DNA of 49,165 bases. Source: JAJDFU01 sp964641965. GTDB lineage: Bacteria > Bacteroidota > Bacteroidia > Chitinophagales > Saprospiraceae. The position numbers were made by a program, and so were the translations under genes. The stretch covers positions 1 through 49,165 of the forward strand of contig CAZXLD010000038.1 in assembly GCA_964641965.1 (NCBI GenBank), in the 5' to 3' direction. Below are positions 24,866 through 32,285 of this stretch, in pieces (the first letter of the stretch is position 1; each line of letters begins with the position of its first letter). The notes under the pieces are model-generated. The model was given only the letters and a program-made list of their open reading frames with translations. It did no database searches and was not told the DNA's origin.

Positions 24866-24895
24866 AAAACCGGAGTCCCTCAGGACTCCGGTTTT
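24866..24895. terminator. Bidirectional terminator between lipoprotein and desaturase genes
   Basis: Perfect 13-bp stem AAAACCGGAGTCC/GGACTCCGGTTTT with a CTCA loop. The arms provide an A-run on one side and a T-run on the other, so it can stop transcription from both convergent genes. Confidence 0.85.
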
Positions 24896-24921
24896 CAAGC
24901 ATTAATCTTTTCGGACCCGAT

Positions 24922-25710
24922 CTAAAAAGCATCCACCGGAGCAGGTTTAGGCTTTGAAGACGGTAGTTGAATGGGTGGTTTGGGCTTTTGCAATTGGATG
25001 ATATTCGCCCAATCCAGCAATTTGATGACCGGATAGGTAGGATCAAACTCCCACTTCCGGACGCCAAAGTTCGGACGGTTGCCATACTTGTGGTGGTTGT
25101 TGTGTAATCCCTCTCCCATCATGAGCAGGTCCCAGGGCCACAAATTCTTACTCGTATCGCGGATCTTGAAGTTGATATACCCATATTTATGGGCAAACCA
25201 ATTGATGATCACGCCATGTACAGGGCCCATAGCAATGTGAACTGGTATGAGGAGATAGAGCCACCAATATGGTGCAAAAGCTACATAGAACAAGGTATAA
25301 AGGGCTACCCATCCTGTGCGAACTATATTATTGGATGCAAACAGATCGAAGGACCGCCAGTTGGGAAGGTTTTTGGTGAATTGCTCTTCAATTGGTAAAT
25401 CATCATCGAAGATTCCATTATATACCTTTCGAGTCCGCAACATCATACTGAAGAAATCGGGATCAAATTGAGGCGAATGTGGATCGTTCTCCGTATCGGC
25501 GTATGCGTGATGCATTCGGTGCATGGCCCCATAGGCATAAGCACTTAGATACGACGACCCTTGGCAAATCCACGTAAAAACGTAGAAAAACTTCTCCCAA
25601 CCTTTGCTCATGCTGAACATGCCGTGCGCGGCATACCGATGCAGAAAGAAAGTCTGGCAAAATAGGGATAAGTACCAATGAGCAATAAAAAACAAAATGA
25701 TGTAAATCAT
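24922..25710 (-). CDS. Acyl-CoA/fatty-acid delta-9-type desaturase
   Basis: A 262-residue membrane di-iron desaturase. The three His boxes are HRYAAH (24-29), HRMHH (64-68) and HNNHH (203-207), the stearoyl-CoA desaturase-like pattern, with hydrophobic segments around them (IYIILFFIAHWYLSLF, VALYTLFYVAFAPYWW). The enzyme would introduce a double bond into acyl chains using O2. It lies between the two halves of the phenylacetate genes and shares an upstream region with paaA, so the PaaR-like site might affect it too. Substrate position is inferred. Confidence 0.88.
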   Translation of the reverse strand: MIYIILFFIAHWYLSLFCQTFFLHRYAAHGMFSMSKGWEKFFYVFTWICQGSSYLSAYAYGAMHRMHHAYADTENDPHSPQFDPDFFSMMLRTRKVYNGIFDDDLPIEEQFTKNLPNWRSFDLFASNNIVRTGWVALYTLFYVAFAPYWWLYLLIPVHIAMGPVHGVIINWFAHKYGYINFKIRDTSKNLWPWDLLMMGEGLHNNHHKYGNRPNFGVRKWEFDPTYPVIKLLDWANIIQLQKPKPPIQLPSSKPKPAPVDAF

Positions 25711-26060
25711 GATAAAAGTAATGTGTCGGTTATTCAGGATACCGCTAAACGTAAAAGAAAAAGAACGGCGTGCTACCCATTAAAGTTGGATGGCCAGGAA
25801 TTCGATCCCGGCAAACGTTAAGATAACAAAACGCACACTTTGCCAAAGGGAAATAAGCTGAAAGTAGTAAGACGTCGAAAAGGTAACAAAATTGTGAATT
25901 AGAGGTAGACAGTTACCTATTTCATTTTAACCATGCAAAGATACGAACAAATGTTCGTTCTTATTCTTTATATTTGTAGTGAAGCAGTTGCCTATACATA
26001 GGTAAAGCTGCCTGGTATTGACCCTTGCACTAGTTCTGCATAAGCATTAATTTATTTATC
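25711..26060. promoter_or_regulatory. Divergent desaturase/paaA region with operator and paaA promoter
   Basis: In this 350-bp gap, ACGAACAAATGTTCGT at 25943-25958 is a perfect palindrome with 7-bp arms around AA. TATATTTG at 25969-25976 is an exact -7 box reading towards paaA, so the operator lies in the -33/spacer zone. On the minus strand, TATCTTTG at 25943-25936 is a possible -7 box towards the desaturase, which would make the same operator act on both genes. The leader to paaA is about 80 bases. I see no gene in the remaining part. Confidence 0.65.
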
Positions 26061-27017
26061 ATGTCACAATCTCATCAACTTGAAGCTCAATTCCAGGCTC
26101 GGATTGATGCCGAAGAACGGATCGAACCGAGGGACTGGATGCCGGATGCCTACCGAAAAACCTTAATTCGCCAGATCAGTCAGCATGCTCATTCCGAAAT
26201 AGTTGGCATGTTGCCGGAAGGGAATTGGATCACCAGGGCACCATCGCTCCGTCGCAAGCTGGCCCTGTTGGCTAAAGTACAAGATGAAGCAGGACATGGC
26301 TTATACCTCTACAGTGCTGCGGAGACACTTGGCGTAGACAGGAGTACCTTACTGGAGGAATTGCATGCAGGCAAGGCAAAATATAGTTCCATTTTCAACT
26401 ATCCTACCCTGACCTGGGCTGATATCGGAGCTATCGGTTGGTTGGTAGATGGAGCGGCCATTATGAATCAGGTGCCTCTCTGTCGCTGTAGTTATGGTCC
26501 TTACGCCCGGGCTATGGTACGTGTATGCAAAGAGGAAAGCTTCCACCAAAGGCAGGGATATGAAATTATGCTGACGCTCTGCAAGGGAACAGAGGTTCAA
26601 AAAAATATGGCTCAGGATGCCCTAAACCGTTGGTGGTGGCCAGCCTTGATGATGTTTGGACCTAATGATGCGGATAGCAAGCATACCGCACAAAGTATGG
26701 CCTGGAAGATCAAGCGTTTCACCAACGATGAACTTCGACAGCGTTTTGTAGATATTACCGTGCCTCAAGCCGATATCTTGGGTATTACCGTGCCGGATCC
26801 AGATCTGAAGTGGAATCCGGATGCCGAGCATTATGATTTCGGGGCCATTGATTGGGATGAATTTTGGAACGTGGTCAAAGGAAACGGTCCTTGTAACCGG
26901 GAACGTATTGAGGCCCGCAAAAAAGCGTACGAAGAGGGAGTATGGGTGCGTGAAGCTGCCATGGCATATGCTGAAAAACGCAGTCGGCGCGCAGAAGAAA
27001 AAAGTAAAGTAGCCTGA
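26061..27017 (+). CDS. paaA: 1,2-phenylacetyl-CoA epoxidase catalytic subunit PaaA
   Basis: The catalytic diiron subunit that epoxidises the ring of phenylacetyl-CoA, acting with structural partner PaaC. The 318-residue protein has a first metal-ligand region in SEIVGMLPEG, KVQDEAGHGLYLYSAAE (ExxH ligands), and a second in CKEESFHQRQGYEI. Ends with LKWNPDAEHYDFGAIDW typical of PaaA. It starts the paaABC operon 2 bp before paaB and has a TetR-type operator in its promoter. Confidence 0.96.
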   Translation: MSQSHQLEAQFQARIDAEERIEPRDWMPDAYRKTLIRQISQHAHSEIVGMLPEGNWITRAPSLRRKLALLAKVQDEAGHGLYLYSAAETLGVDRSTLLEELHAGKAKYSSIFNYPTLTWADIGAIGWLVDGAAIMNQVPLCRCSYGPYARAMVRVCKEESFHQRQGYEIMLTLCKGTEVQKNMAQDALNRWWWPALMMFGPNDADSKHTAQSMAWKIKRFTNDELRQRFVDITVPQADILGITVPDPDLKWNPDAEHYDFGAIDWDEFWNVVKGNGPCNRERIEARKKAYEEGVWVREAAMAYAEKRSRRAEEKSKVA

Positions 27018-27018
27018 T

Positions 27019-27303
27019 ATGAAAAAAAACTGGCCTCTTTGGGAAGTATTTATCCGTACAAAGCACGGATTAAGCCATAAACATGCGGGAAGCTTGCATG
27101 CAGCAGACGCTACAATGGCCCTGGAAAATGCTCGTGACGTGTATACCAGACGTAGTGAAGGTGTAAGCATCTGGGTGGTCGAATCCAATCATATTGTGGC
27201 TTCAAATCCAGAACACAGCGATAGCCTTTTTGAGCCTGCAAAGGATAAAGTGTACCGACACCCTACCTTTTATGATCTCCCGGACGATGTAAAACATATG
27301 TGA
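27019..27303 (+). CDS. paaB: 1,2-phenylacetyl-CoA epoxidase subunit PaaB
   Basis: A 94-residue protein with the PaaB pattern WPLWEVFIRTKHGLSHKHAGSLHAADATMALENARDVYTRR. It bridges PaaAC heterodimers in the epoxidase complex. Spacing is tight on both sides (1 bp and 4 bp), as expected in a coupled operon. Confidence 0.95.
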   Translation: MKKNWPLWEVFIRTKHGLSHKHAGSLHAADATMALENARDVYTRRSEGVSIWVVESNHIVASNPEHSDSLFEPAKDKVYRHPTFYDLPDDVKHM

Positions 27304-27307
27304 TACC

Positions 27308-28081
27308 ATGACCAACTCAGCCCAAACCAAATTCACCACCCGTCAGGAATTCCTCTTACGGGTGGGAGACAATTGCCTCATCCTGGGGCAACGCCTGGGC
27401 GAATGGTGCGGCCACGGTCCGGTGCTGGAGCAGGATATTGCGCTTACCAATATTGCCCTGGATTTAATTGGACAAGCTCGTAGCTGGCTTACCTTGGCCG
27501 GAGGCACAATTAGCCCGGTCAAATCAGAAGATGAGATGGCATTTTTGCGAGATGCTTGGGACTTTCGCAATGTCTTACTCGTAGAGCAGCCCAATTCTGA
27601 TTTCGCACATACGATTGTACGTCAGTTTTGTTTCGACGCTTTCCACGCCTTAATTCTCACTCAACTTACTACCTCCAATGATGAGGAGGTGGCTGCCATA
27701 GCTGAAAAAGCATTGAAGGAGGTGACCTATCACCTCAGGTATTCCTCGGAGTGGATGATCCGCTTGGGAGATGGAACCGAGGAGAGTCACCAGCGTATGC
27801 AGCAAGCCCTGGACAACCTCTGGATGTATACTGGAGAGTTGACCACTGCAAATGAAATGGATCGGCAAATAGCTGCCGCCGGATTTGGTCCCGACCCTGC
27901 TATCTTTCAGAGACCCTGGAAAAAGAAAGTGGAGGCGATCCTGCACTTAGCCACTTTGGATTTACCCGAAGATCATTGGATGCAATCCGGAGGCAAGAAA
28001 GGAATCCACACAGAACACTTTGGGTACATCCTTGCAGATTTGCAATTTCTTCAACGAGCCTACCCAGGAATGACCTGGTAA
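27308..28081 (+). CDS. paaC: 1,2-phenylacetyl-CoA epoxidase structural subunit PaaC
   Basis: A 257-residue ferritin-like protein, the non-catalytic partner of PaaA. Visible motifs: DNCLILGQRLGEWCGHGPVLEQDIALTNIALDLIGQAR, then RDAWDFRNVLLVEQPNSDFAHTIVRQF and the C-terminal HTEHFGYILADLQFLQRAYPGMTW. It ends the paaABC operon. The next gene is an unrelated protease, so paaD, which usually follows and helps mature the iron centre, is missing here. Confidence 0.95.
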   Translation: MTNSAQTKFTTRQEFLLRVGDNCLILGQRLGEWCGHGPVLEQDIALTNIALDLIGQARSWLTLAGGTISPVKSEDEMAFLRDAWDFRNVLLVEQPNSDFAHTIVRQFCFDAFHALILTQLTTSNDEEVAAIAEKALKEVTYHLRYSSEWMIRLGDGTEESHQRMQQALDNLWMYTGELTTANEMDRQIAAAGFGPDPAIFQRPWKKKVEAILHLATLDLPEDHWMQSGGKKGIHTEHFGYILADLQFLQRAYPGMTW

Positions 28082-28149
28082 TTTTTCCGTCTTTTGGATA
28101 ATTCCGGCTAGGCTTGCTATTTTGCAATTTGGATAGCCGATAATTGTTC

Positions 28150-29241
28150 ATGGACGAAATTCTTGAAATTTTTCGGAACGTAATTATTCAGATTGCTACC
28201 CCAGATAATATGGGTGGTACAGGCTTTTATTTAAAGGATTCGGATCTGATAGTTACGAACGAACATGTGGTTCGGGGCAACCGTCAGGTTGTCATTCATG
28301 GGGAATCCATACCCAAACAGCTCGCTGCTGTCCTATTTACAGATTCTGTATACGACTTGGCTTTCATCGAACTTCCTCAACCCTATGCTTTGCCGGAAGT
28401 GCGTTTGCGTCTGGATGATCCGATAGAGCCCAATGAAACCGTCTGGGCTATAGGTCATCCCTTCGGGTTGAAATACAATACGACCAAGGGAATCGTTTCG
28501 GGTATTGAAACCGAAAATGAAACGGTAAATTATATACGTCACGATGCAGCCTTGAATCCGGGGAACAGCGGAGGCCCATTATTAGACCAGCAGGGTCGGG
28601 TAGTAGGTGTTAACACTTTTGTTATTCGCGACGGGGATAATCTGGGTTTTTCTTTGCCCTCGACTTACTTGCAAAAAAGTATTTCCGAATACCTGCAAGG
28701 AAGCCGTTCGGCTGCCACCCGATGTAACAGTTGTGGGATCTTGGTTTGGGAATCGACCATTGAAAATGGCTATTGTCCTAATTGTGGTAACCGGGTGGAA
28801 TTGCCCAGTGAAGTGGAGGAGTACGAGCCGTTGGGGGTAGCCAAAACGGTAGAAGATATGCTCGAAGAAACGGGCCACAACGTCCTGCTTTCTCGAAGCG
28901 GACCGAATAATTGGCAGATTAAGCAGGGTAGTGCCCAAATCAATATTTCCTACTACGAAAAAACAGGATTAATCACGGGAGATGCCTATTTGTGTACCCT
29001 CCCCAAACAAAAAATAAAGCCCCTTTACGAGTATTTGCTTCGGCAGAATTACAAAATGGAGAATTTAACCTTCAGTATTCGTGGGCAAGATATTATCCTT
29101 TCCCTGCTCATTTATGACCGCTACCTAAATCTGGAAACCGGATTGGTGCTTTTCCGCCATCTCTTCGATAAAGCTGATCAATTCGATAATATTTTGGTCG
29201 AGCAATTTGGAGCGAGCTGGAAATATGCGGATAGTGCCTGA
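28150..29241 (+). CDS. Trypsin-like serine protease with zinc ribbon and C-terminal YbjN-like domain
   Basis: A 363-residue protein of three parts. Residues 1-185 are an HtrA-type trypsin fold with His39 (TNEHVV), Asp69 (VYDLAFI) and Ser140 (NPGNSGGPL). Residues 192-212 are a zinc ribbon with Cys192, Cys195, Cys209 and Cys212. The remaining 130 residues are an alpha/beta domain that looks like the YbjN/type III chaperone fold (weak call). There is no PDZ domain, signal peptide or membrane anchor, so it is probably cytoplasmic, unlike classic HtrA. The ATG at 28150 is preferred to an upstream TTG at 28144. The neighbours give no clue to a partner. Confidence 0.82.
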   Translation: MDEILEIFRNVIIQIATPDNMGGTGFYLKDSDLIVTNEHVVRGNRQVVIHGESIPKQLAAVLFTDSVYDLAFIELPQPYALPEVRLRLDDPIEPNETVWAIGHPFGLKYNTTKGIVSGIETENETVNYIRHDAALNPGNSGGPLLDQQGRVVGVNTFVIRDGDNLGFSLPSTYLQKSISEYLQGSRSAATRCNSCGILVWESTIENGYCPNCGNRVELPSEVEEYEPLGVAKTVEDMLEETGHNVLLSRSGPNNWQIKQGSAQINISYYEKTGLITGDAYLCTLPKQKIKPLYEYLLRQNYKMENLTFSIRGQDIILSLLIYDRYLNLETGLVLFRHLFDKADQFDNILVEQFGASWKYADSA

Positions 29242-29476
29242 TTCAGTCGGATAGCTTTCAAGTCTATTTCCATTTTCTACCGTCTAATCTTAAAATCGCT
29301 ATAATTGTAAAGATGCTTGTTGCGTTATACACCTGTTTGATCTGTGCAAGCAGGTCAACTTTCTGAAGGAAACGTTTCTGGCATTGCGATAACTTCGTTT
29401 GACATGCCATGGAATAAAAACGAATTGGTGTCACAAATACTCTGGGTGTTATTGAAACGCACATAAAAGAAATCCC

Positions 29477-30523
29477 ATGAAATCCATTAGGCTACTCTTT
29501 CTAACTATCTGCCTAGGCTTTTCGGCCACTCTTGTCGCACAAGACATTCATTTTTCCCAGTTCTATCTTTCACCTTTGAACCTTAATCCGGCATTGACCG
29601 GTGTGATGAACTGCAATATCCGGATAGCTGCGAATTATCGAAATCAGATGTCGAGTATTCTGCGGTCGGATTCTTACAATACATACTCGGTTTCCTACGA
29701 CCAAAAAGTCCCTGTTGGACGGTTCGATTATTTCGGCTTCGGTGGTGTTTTTTGGGGAGACCAAGCGGGGTCTGCTAACTTCTCAACCTTTACCGGAAAG
29801 CTGGATTTTTCATACAGCAAGCGAATCGGAGGTAACCGGACCGTAAATCATTACTTGGTTGCGGGTGTGGAAGCCGGCTTCGCCCAACGATCCGTTGACT
29901 TCCTGGAATTAAGGTGGGGGCTTCAGCATAACGGACAGGGAGGATTTGATCCGAGCTTACCAACCGGAGAAGAAAATGTACCCTGGAATGACAATACCTT
30001 ATTTGCAGATTTGGGTGCCGGTTTACTCTGGTTCAGCGTCTGGGGCCAAGGGTCCAACTTTTACGCCGGGGCTGCATTTCATCATTTAAATAACGCCAAT
30101 CAAGCCTTGGAGGAAGGAGCGGAAGACCCAGTATTCACGCGCTTTACCGGTCATGCAGGAGGTGAGTTTGCGCTGACCAAAAAAATGGGATTAGCACCGG
30201 GGATCATTACCATGTTTCAGGGCCCCTCTTTCCAAGTGACCGGGGGAACCAACCTGAAATTTGCCCTTGGCCGCACTGGAACGGAGGTGTTCCACATCGG
30301 ACTTTGGGGTCGAATTGCCAGGCAGACTGAAACCAGTATCCTGACGGATGCGGTAATTGTGGCTTCAAGATTCGATTATCGATCCTTTTCCCTGGGCTTT
30401 AGCTACGACATCAATGTCTCATCTCTTTCCGAAGCTAGTAACTCCCAAGGTGCCTTTGAATTTGCCCTTCTTTACCGGATCTGCGGTAAAGAGAACCGAG
30501 GGCTATACTGCCCGGAATTTTAA
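29477..30523 (+). CDS. PorP/SprF-family type IX secretion-associated outer membrane protein
   Basis: A 348-residue protein with a signal peptide (hydrophobic LLFLTICLGFSATLVAQ, probable cut before DIHFSQ) and the family start DIHFSQFYLSPLNLNPALTGVMNCNIRIAANYRNQ. The rest alternates in a beta-barrel pattern and ends with FEFALLYRICGKEN. PorP/SprF proteins form the outer-membrane anchor for gliding adhesins and for PorE-type complexes in Bacteroidota. The gene stands alone, without a SprB-like giant adhesin next to it, so its partner is unknown. Confidence 0.9.
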   Translation: MKSIRLLFLTICLGFSATLVAQDIHFSQFYLSPLNLNPALTGVMNCNIRIAANYRNQMSSILRSDSYNTYSVSYDQKVPVGRFDYFGFGGVFWGDQAGSANFSTFTGKLDFSYSKRIGGNRTVNHYLVAGVEAGFAQRSVDFLELRWGLQHNGQGGFDPSLPTGEENVPWNDNTLFADLGAGLLWFSVWGQGSNFYAGAAFHHLNNANQALEEGAEDPVFTRFTGHAGGEFALTKKMGLAPGIITMFQGPSFQVTGGTNLKFALGRTGTEVFHIGLWGRIARQTETSILTDAVIVASRFDYRSFSLGFSYDINVSSLSEASNSQGAFEFALLYRICGKENRGLYCPEF

Positions 30524-30617
30524 TTTGTAATTCTCCTATCTTTACAAATAAGATGAGCTTTTAGGTCATTTCTTAAGCTTGCCAAAAAAATCAATTTAGG
30601 AAGGAAAATTTTACCAC

Positions 30618-31076
30618 ATGTTAAAATCAAAGAAAGATACAGGTGTCGCCAAAGGGCAACCGGGAATTCCAAGTACTACGAGTGGACACAACAGCCTTGT
30701 TCAGGGTACTGTAATTGAGGGGACGCTTCGCTCAGAAAATGACATTCGAATTGATGGCACGCTAAAAGGGAATCTGGAGTGCAAGTCAAAAGTAATCATT
30801 GGGCCTTCAGGAGTTATTGAAGGGGATGTGAACTGCAAGGATGCCGTCATCGAAGGGCAATTCAACGGAACTATTGAAGTCCGGGAACTGCTCAACGTAC
30901 GCAAAACGGCAAAGGTGACCGGAGAAGTCGTTTATGGAAAGCTAATCGTGGAAGGTGGAAGCGTTTTCAATGTTTCTTGTTCAATGGGACGCGTTGGCCA
31001 GAAGAATAATTCATCCCGAACGCATTCAGCCCAACCTAAAGCCACCTCTGATATTGCAGCAGAACACTCCTCCTAA
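30618..31076 (+). CDS. Bactofilin (polymer-forming cytoskeletal protein)
   Basis: A 152-residue bactofilin. A polar N-terminus precedes the beta-helical core with repeated hydrophobic/Gly turns: VIEGTLRSENDIRIDGTLKG, then KVIIGPSGVIEGDVNCKDAVIEGQFNGTIEVRELLNVRKTAKVTGEVVYGKLIVEGG. Bactofilins self-assemble into filaments at the inner membrane and often place cell-wall enzymes. It precedes an AtpZ-like gene that begins within its 3' end or just before its stop, so the two may be cotranscribed. Confidence 0.92.
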   Translation: MLKSKKDTGVAKGQPGIPSTTSGHNSLVQGTVIEGTLRSENDIRIDGTLKGNLECKSKVIIGPSGVIEGDVNCKDAVIEGQFNGTIEVRELLNVRKTAKVTGEVVYGKLIVEGGSVFNVSCSMGRVGQKNNSSRTHSAQPKATSDIAAEHSS

Positions 31077-31326
31077 TCCGGAAAAGAAAAATACCGAGGG
31101 AATACAGGGTGAAGATGGGGTAGACAAAGTCAAGTCCTACGCCAAATATTCCGGTTTGGCTATCCAAATGGGGATTCTTATTGTGCTTGGCGCATTCGGA
31201 GGCAGACAGCTAGACCGCTGGGCAGGCACCGGAAAACCTTATTTTACGATGGTTGGTTCTTTATTGGGTATCTTTGCTGCCCTATACATCGTACTGAAGG
31301 ATTTGTATTTCTCCAAGAAACAGTAA
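31054..31326 (+). CDS. AtpZ/AtpI-family F0F1-ATPase accessory protein
   Basis: A small membrane protein with KSYAKYSGLAIQMGILIVLGAFGGRQLDRW and a second helix MVGSLLGIFAALYIVLKDLYF, the two-helix AtpZ pattern. Proteins of this family help assemble the ATP synthase rotor or aid Mg2+ supply. The start is uncertain. In-frame ATGs at 30955 and 30970 would overlap the bactofilin gene by over 100 bp; TTG at 31054 gives a 90-residue protein of normal size with a 23-bp overlap, and I chose that. No atpB/E/F genes follow within the window. Confidence 0.78.
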   Translation: MQQNTPPNPEKKNTEGIQGEDGVDKVKSYAKYSGLAIQMGILIVLGAFGGRQLDRWAGTGKPYFTMVGSLLGIFAALYIVLKDLYFSKKQ

Positions 31327-31358
31327 TTGTTGTTCACATCGGTTTACTTTCCCCTGCT

Positions 31359-31757
31359 ATGTCGTTTTCAAGGTTTCTCGGCTTAATGATCGTATCCGGA
31401 TTAGTGGCCTCCCTATCGGTTTTCCTCTTTGATCAGTGGGCCGTGACCCAACCTTTTTCATCCTTCTCCTGGATTACTTTACTCTTTTTCCTTCTATTTA
31501 CCATCGGGGTGTTTTTTTTAGCACAGTGGGCTTCCAACTCAAAAAATCCAACGAGTTTTGTCCAAGTTGTCATTTCAGCCTTGGGCATCAAACTATTTGG
31601 GGCTGTAATTCTCATCCTCGTTTTTGACCGATTATTTGAGCCTGAAACCAGATGGTTTTTGCTCCCGTTTTTCACCCTTTATCTTATTTATTCTATTTTG
31701 GAAACCTACCTGTTAATGAAAATGGGTAAAGCCAAGACAACTCCCTCACCAGCTTAA
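31359..31757 (+). CDS. Small four-helix membrane protein, AtpI-like position
   Basis: A 132-residue protein made of four hydrophobic helices (MIVSGLVASLSVFLF, ITLLFFLLFTIGVFFLA, VVISALGIKLFGAVILILVF, LLPFFTLYLIYSILETYLLMK). I do not recognise a family with certainty. Its place 32 bp after the AtpZ-like gene matches the unnamed membrane protein often found ahead of atpB in Bacteroidota ATP synthase loci, but atpB is absent here. Function unknown. Confidence 0.7.
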   Translation: MSFSRFLGLMIVSGLVASLSVFLFDQWAVTQPFSSFSWITLLFFLLFTIGVFFLAQWASNSKNPTSFVQVVISALGIKLFGAVILILVFDRLFEPETRWFLLPFFTLYLIYSILETYLLMKMGKAKTTPSPA

Positions 31758-31764
31758 AGAAAAT

Positions 31765-32247
31765 ATGGAAACTCCTTTTTTTTCTGCGTCGGTAAAAGAT
31801 ACCTGGACCTTTGATCATGTTTCATCTGATACGTTGAATCTGGTTCCAGCCGGGCCTTCTTCCTTTCACATAATCCATAATAACCAGTCCTTGCTCGCTG
31901 AAATCCTCGATCTGGATTTGAACGCCAAAATGGCTACCATCCGAATAAACGGGACCAATTTTGAGGTTAAAATTGAGGATAAGCTGGATCGATTGGTCAG
32001 AGAATTGGGGCTCGGATTGCATGCGGGGCAAAAAGTAAGCGAAATCAAGGCACCTATGCCGGGCCTAGTCTTGGATATTTCGGTGAAGGTTGGCGAGACG
32101 ATTGAAAAAGGACAACAGCTATTGATCCTGGAAGCCATGAAAATGGAGAACGTAATCAAAAGTCCGGGCGAGGGCGTGATCAAGGCGATTCCAGTGGAAA
32201 AAGGCGCTGCCGTTGAAAAAGGTGCCATCTTAATTGAGCTGGACTAA
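31765..32247 (+). CDS. Biotin carrier (biotinyl/lipoyl attachment) protein
   Basis: A 160-residue protein whose last 75 residues are a biotinyl domain: KAPMPGLVLDISVKVGETIEKGQQLLILEAMKMENVIKS, with Lys126 in EAMKMEN as the biotin site. The N-terminal half has a short beta segment (MATIRINGTNFEVKIEDKLDRLV) as in carrier subunits of propionyl- or acetyl-CoA carboxylases of Bacteroidota. It would serve as a mobile carboxyl carrier; the carboxylase subunits are not adjacent. It starts 7 bp after the preceding membrane protein gene. Confidence 0.9.
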   Translation: METPFFSASVKDTWTFDHVSSDTLNLVPAGPSSFHIIHNNQSLLAEILDLDLNAKMATIRINGTNFEVKIEDKLDRLVRELGLGLHAGQKVSEIKAPMPGLVLDISVKVGETIEKGQQLLILEAMKMENVIKSPGEGVIKAIPVEKGAAVEKGAILIELD

Positions 32248-32285
32248 GCGGATTTGATAATATCTGCCTAGGCCCCTCTTATTCC

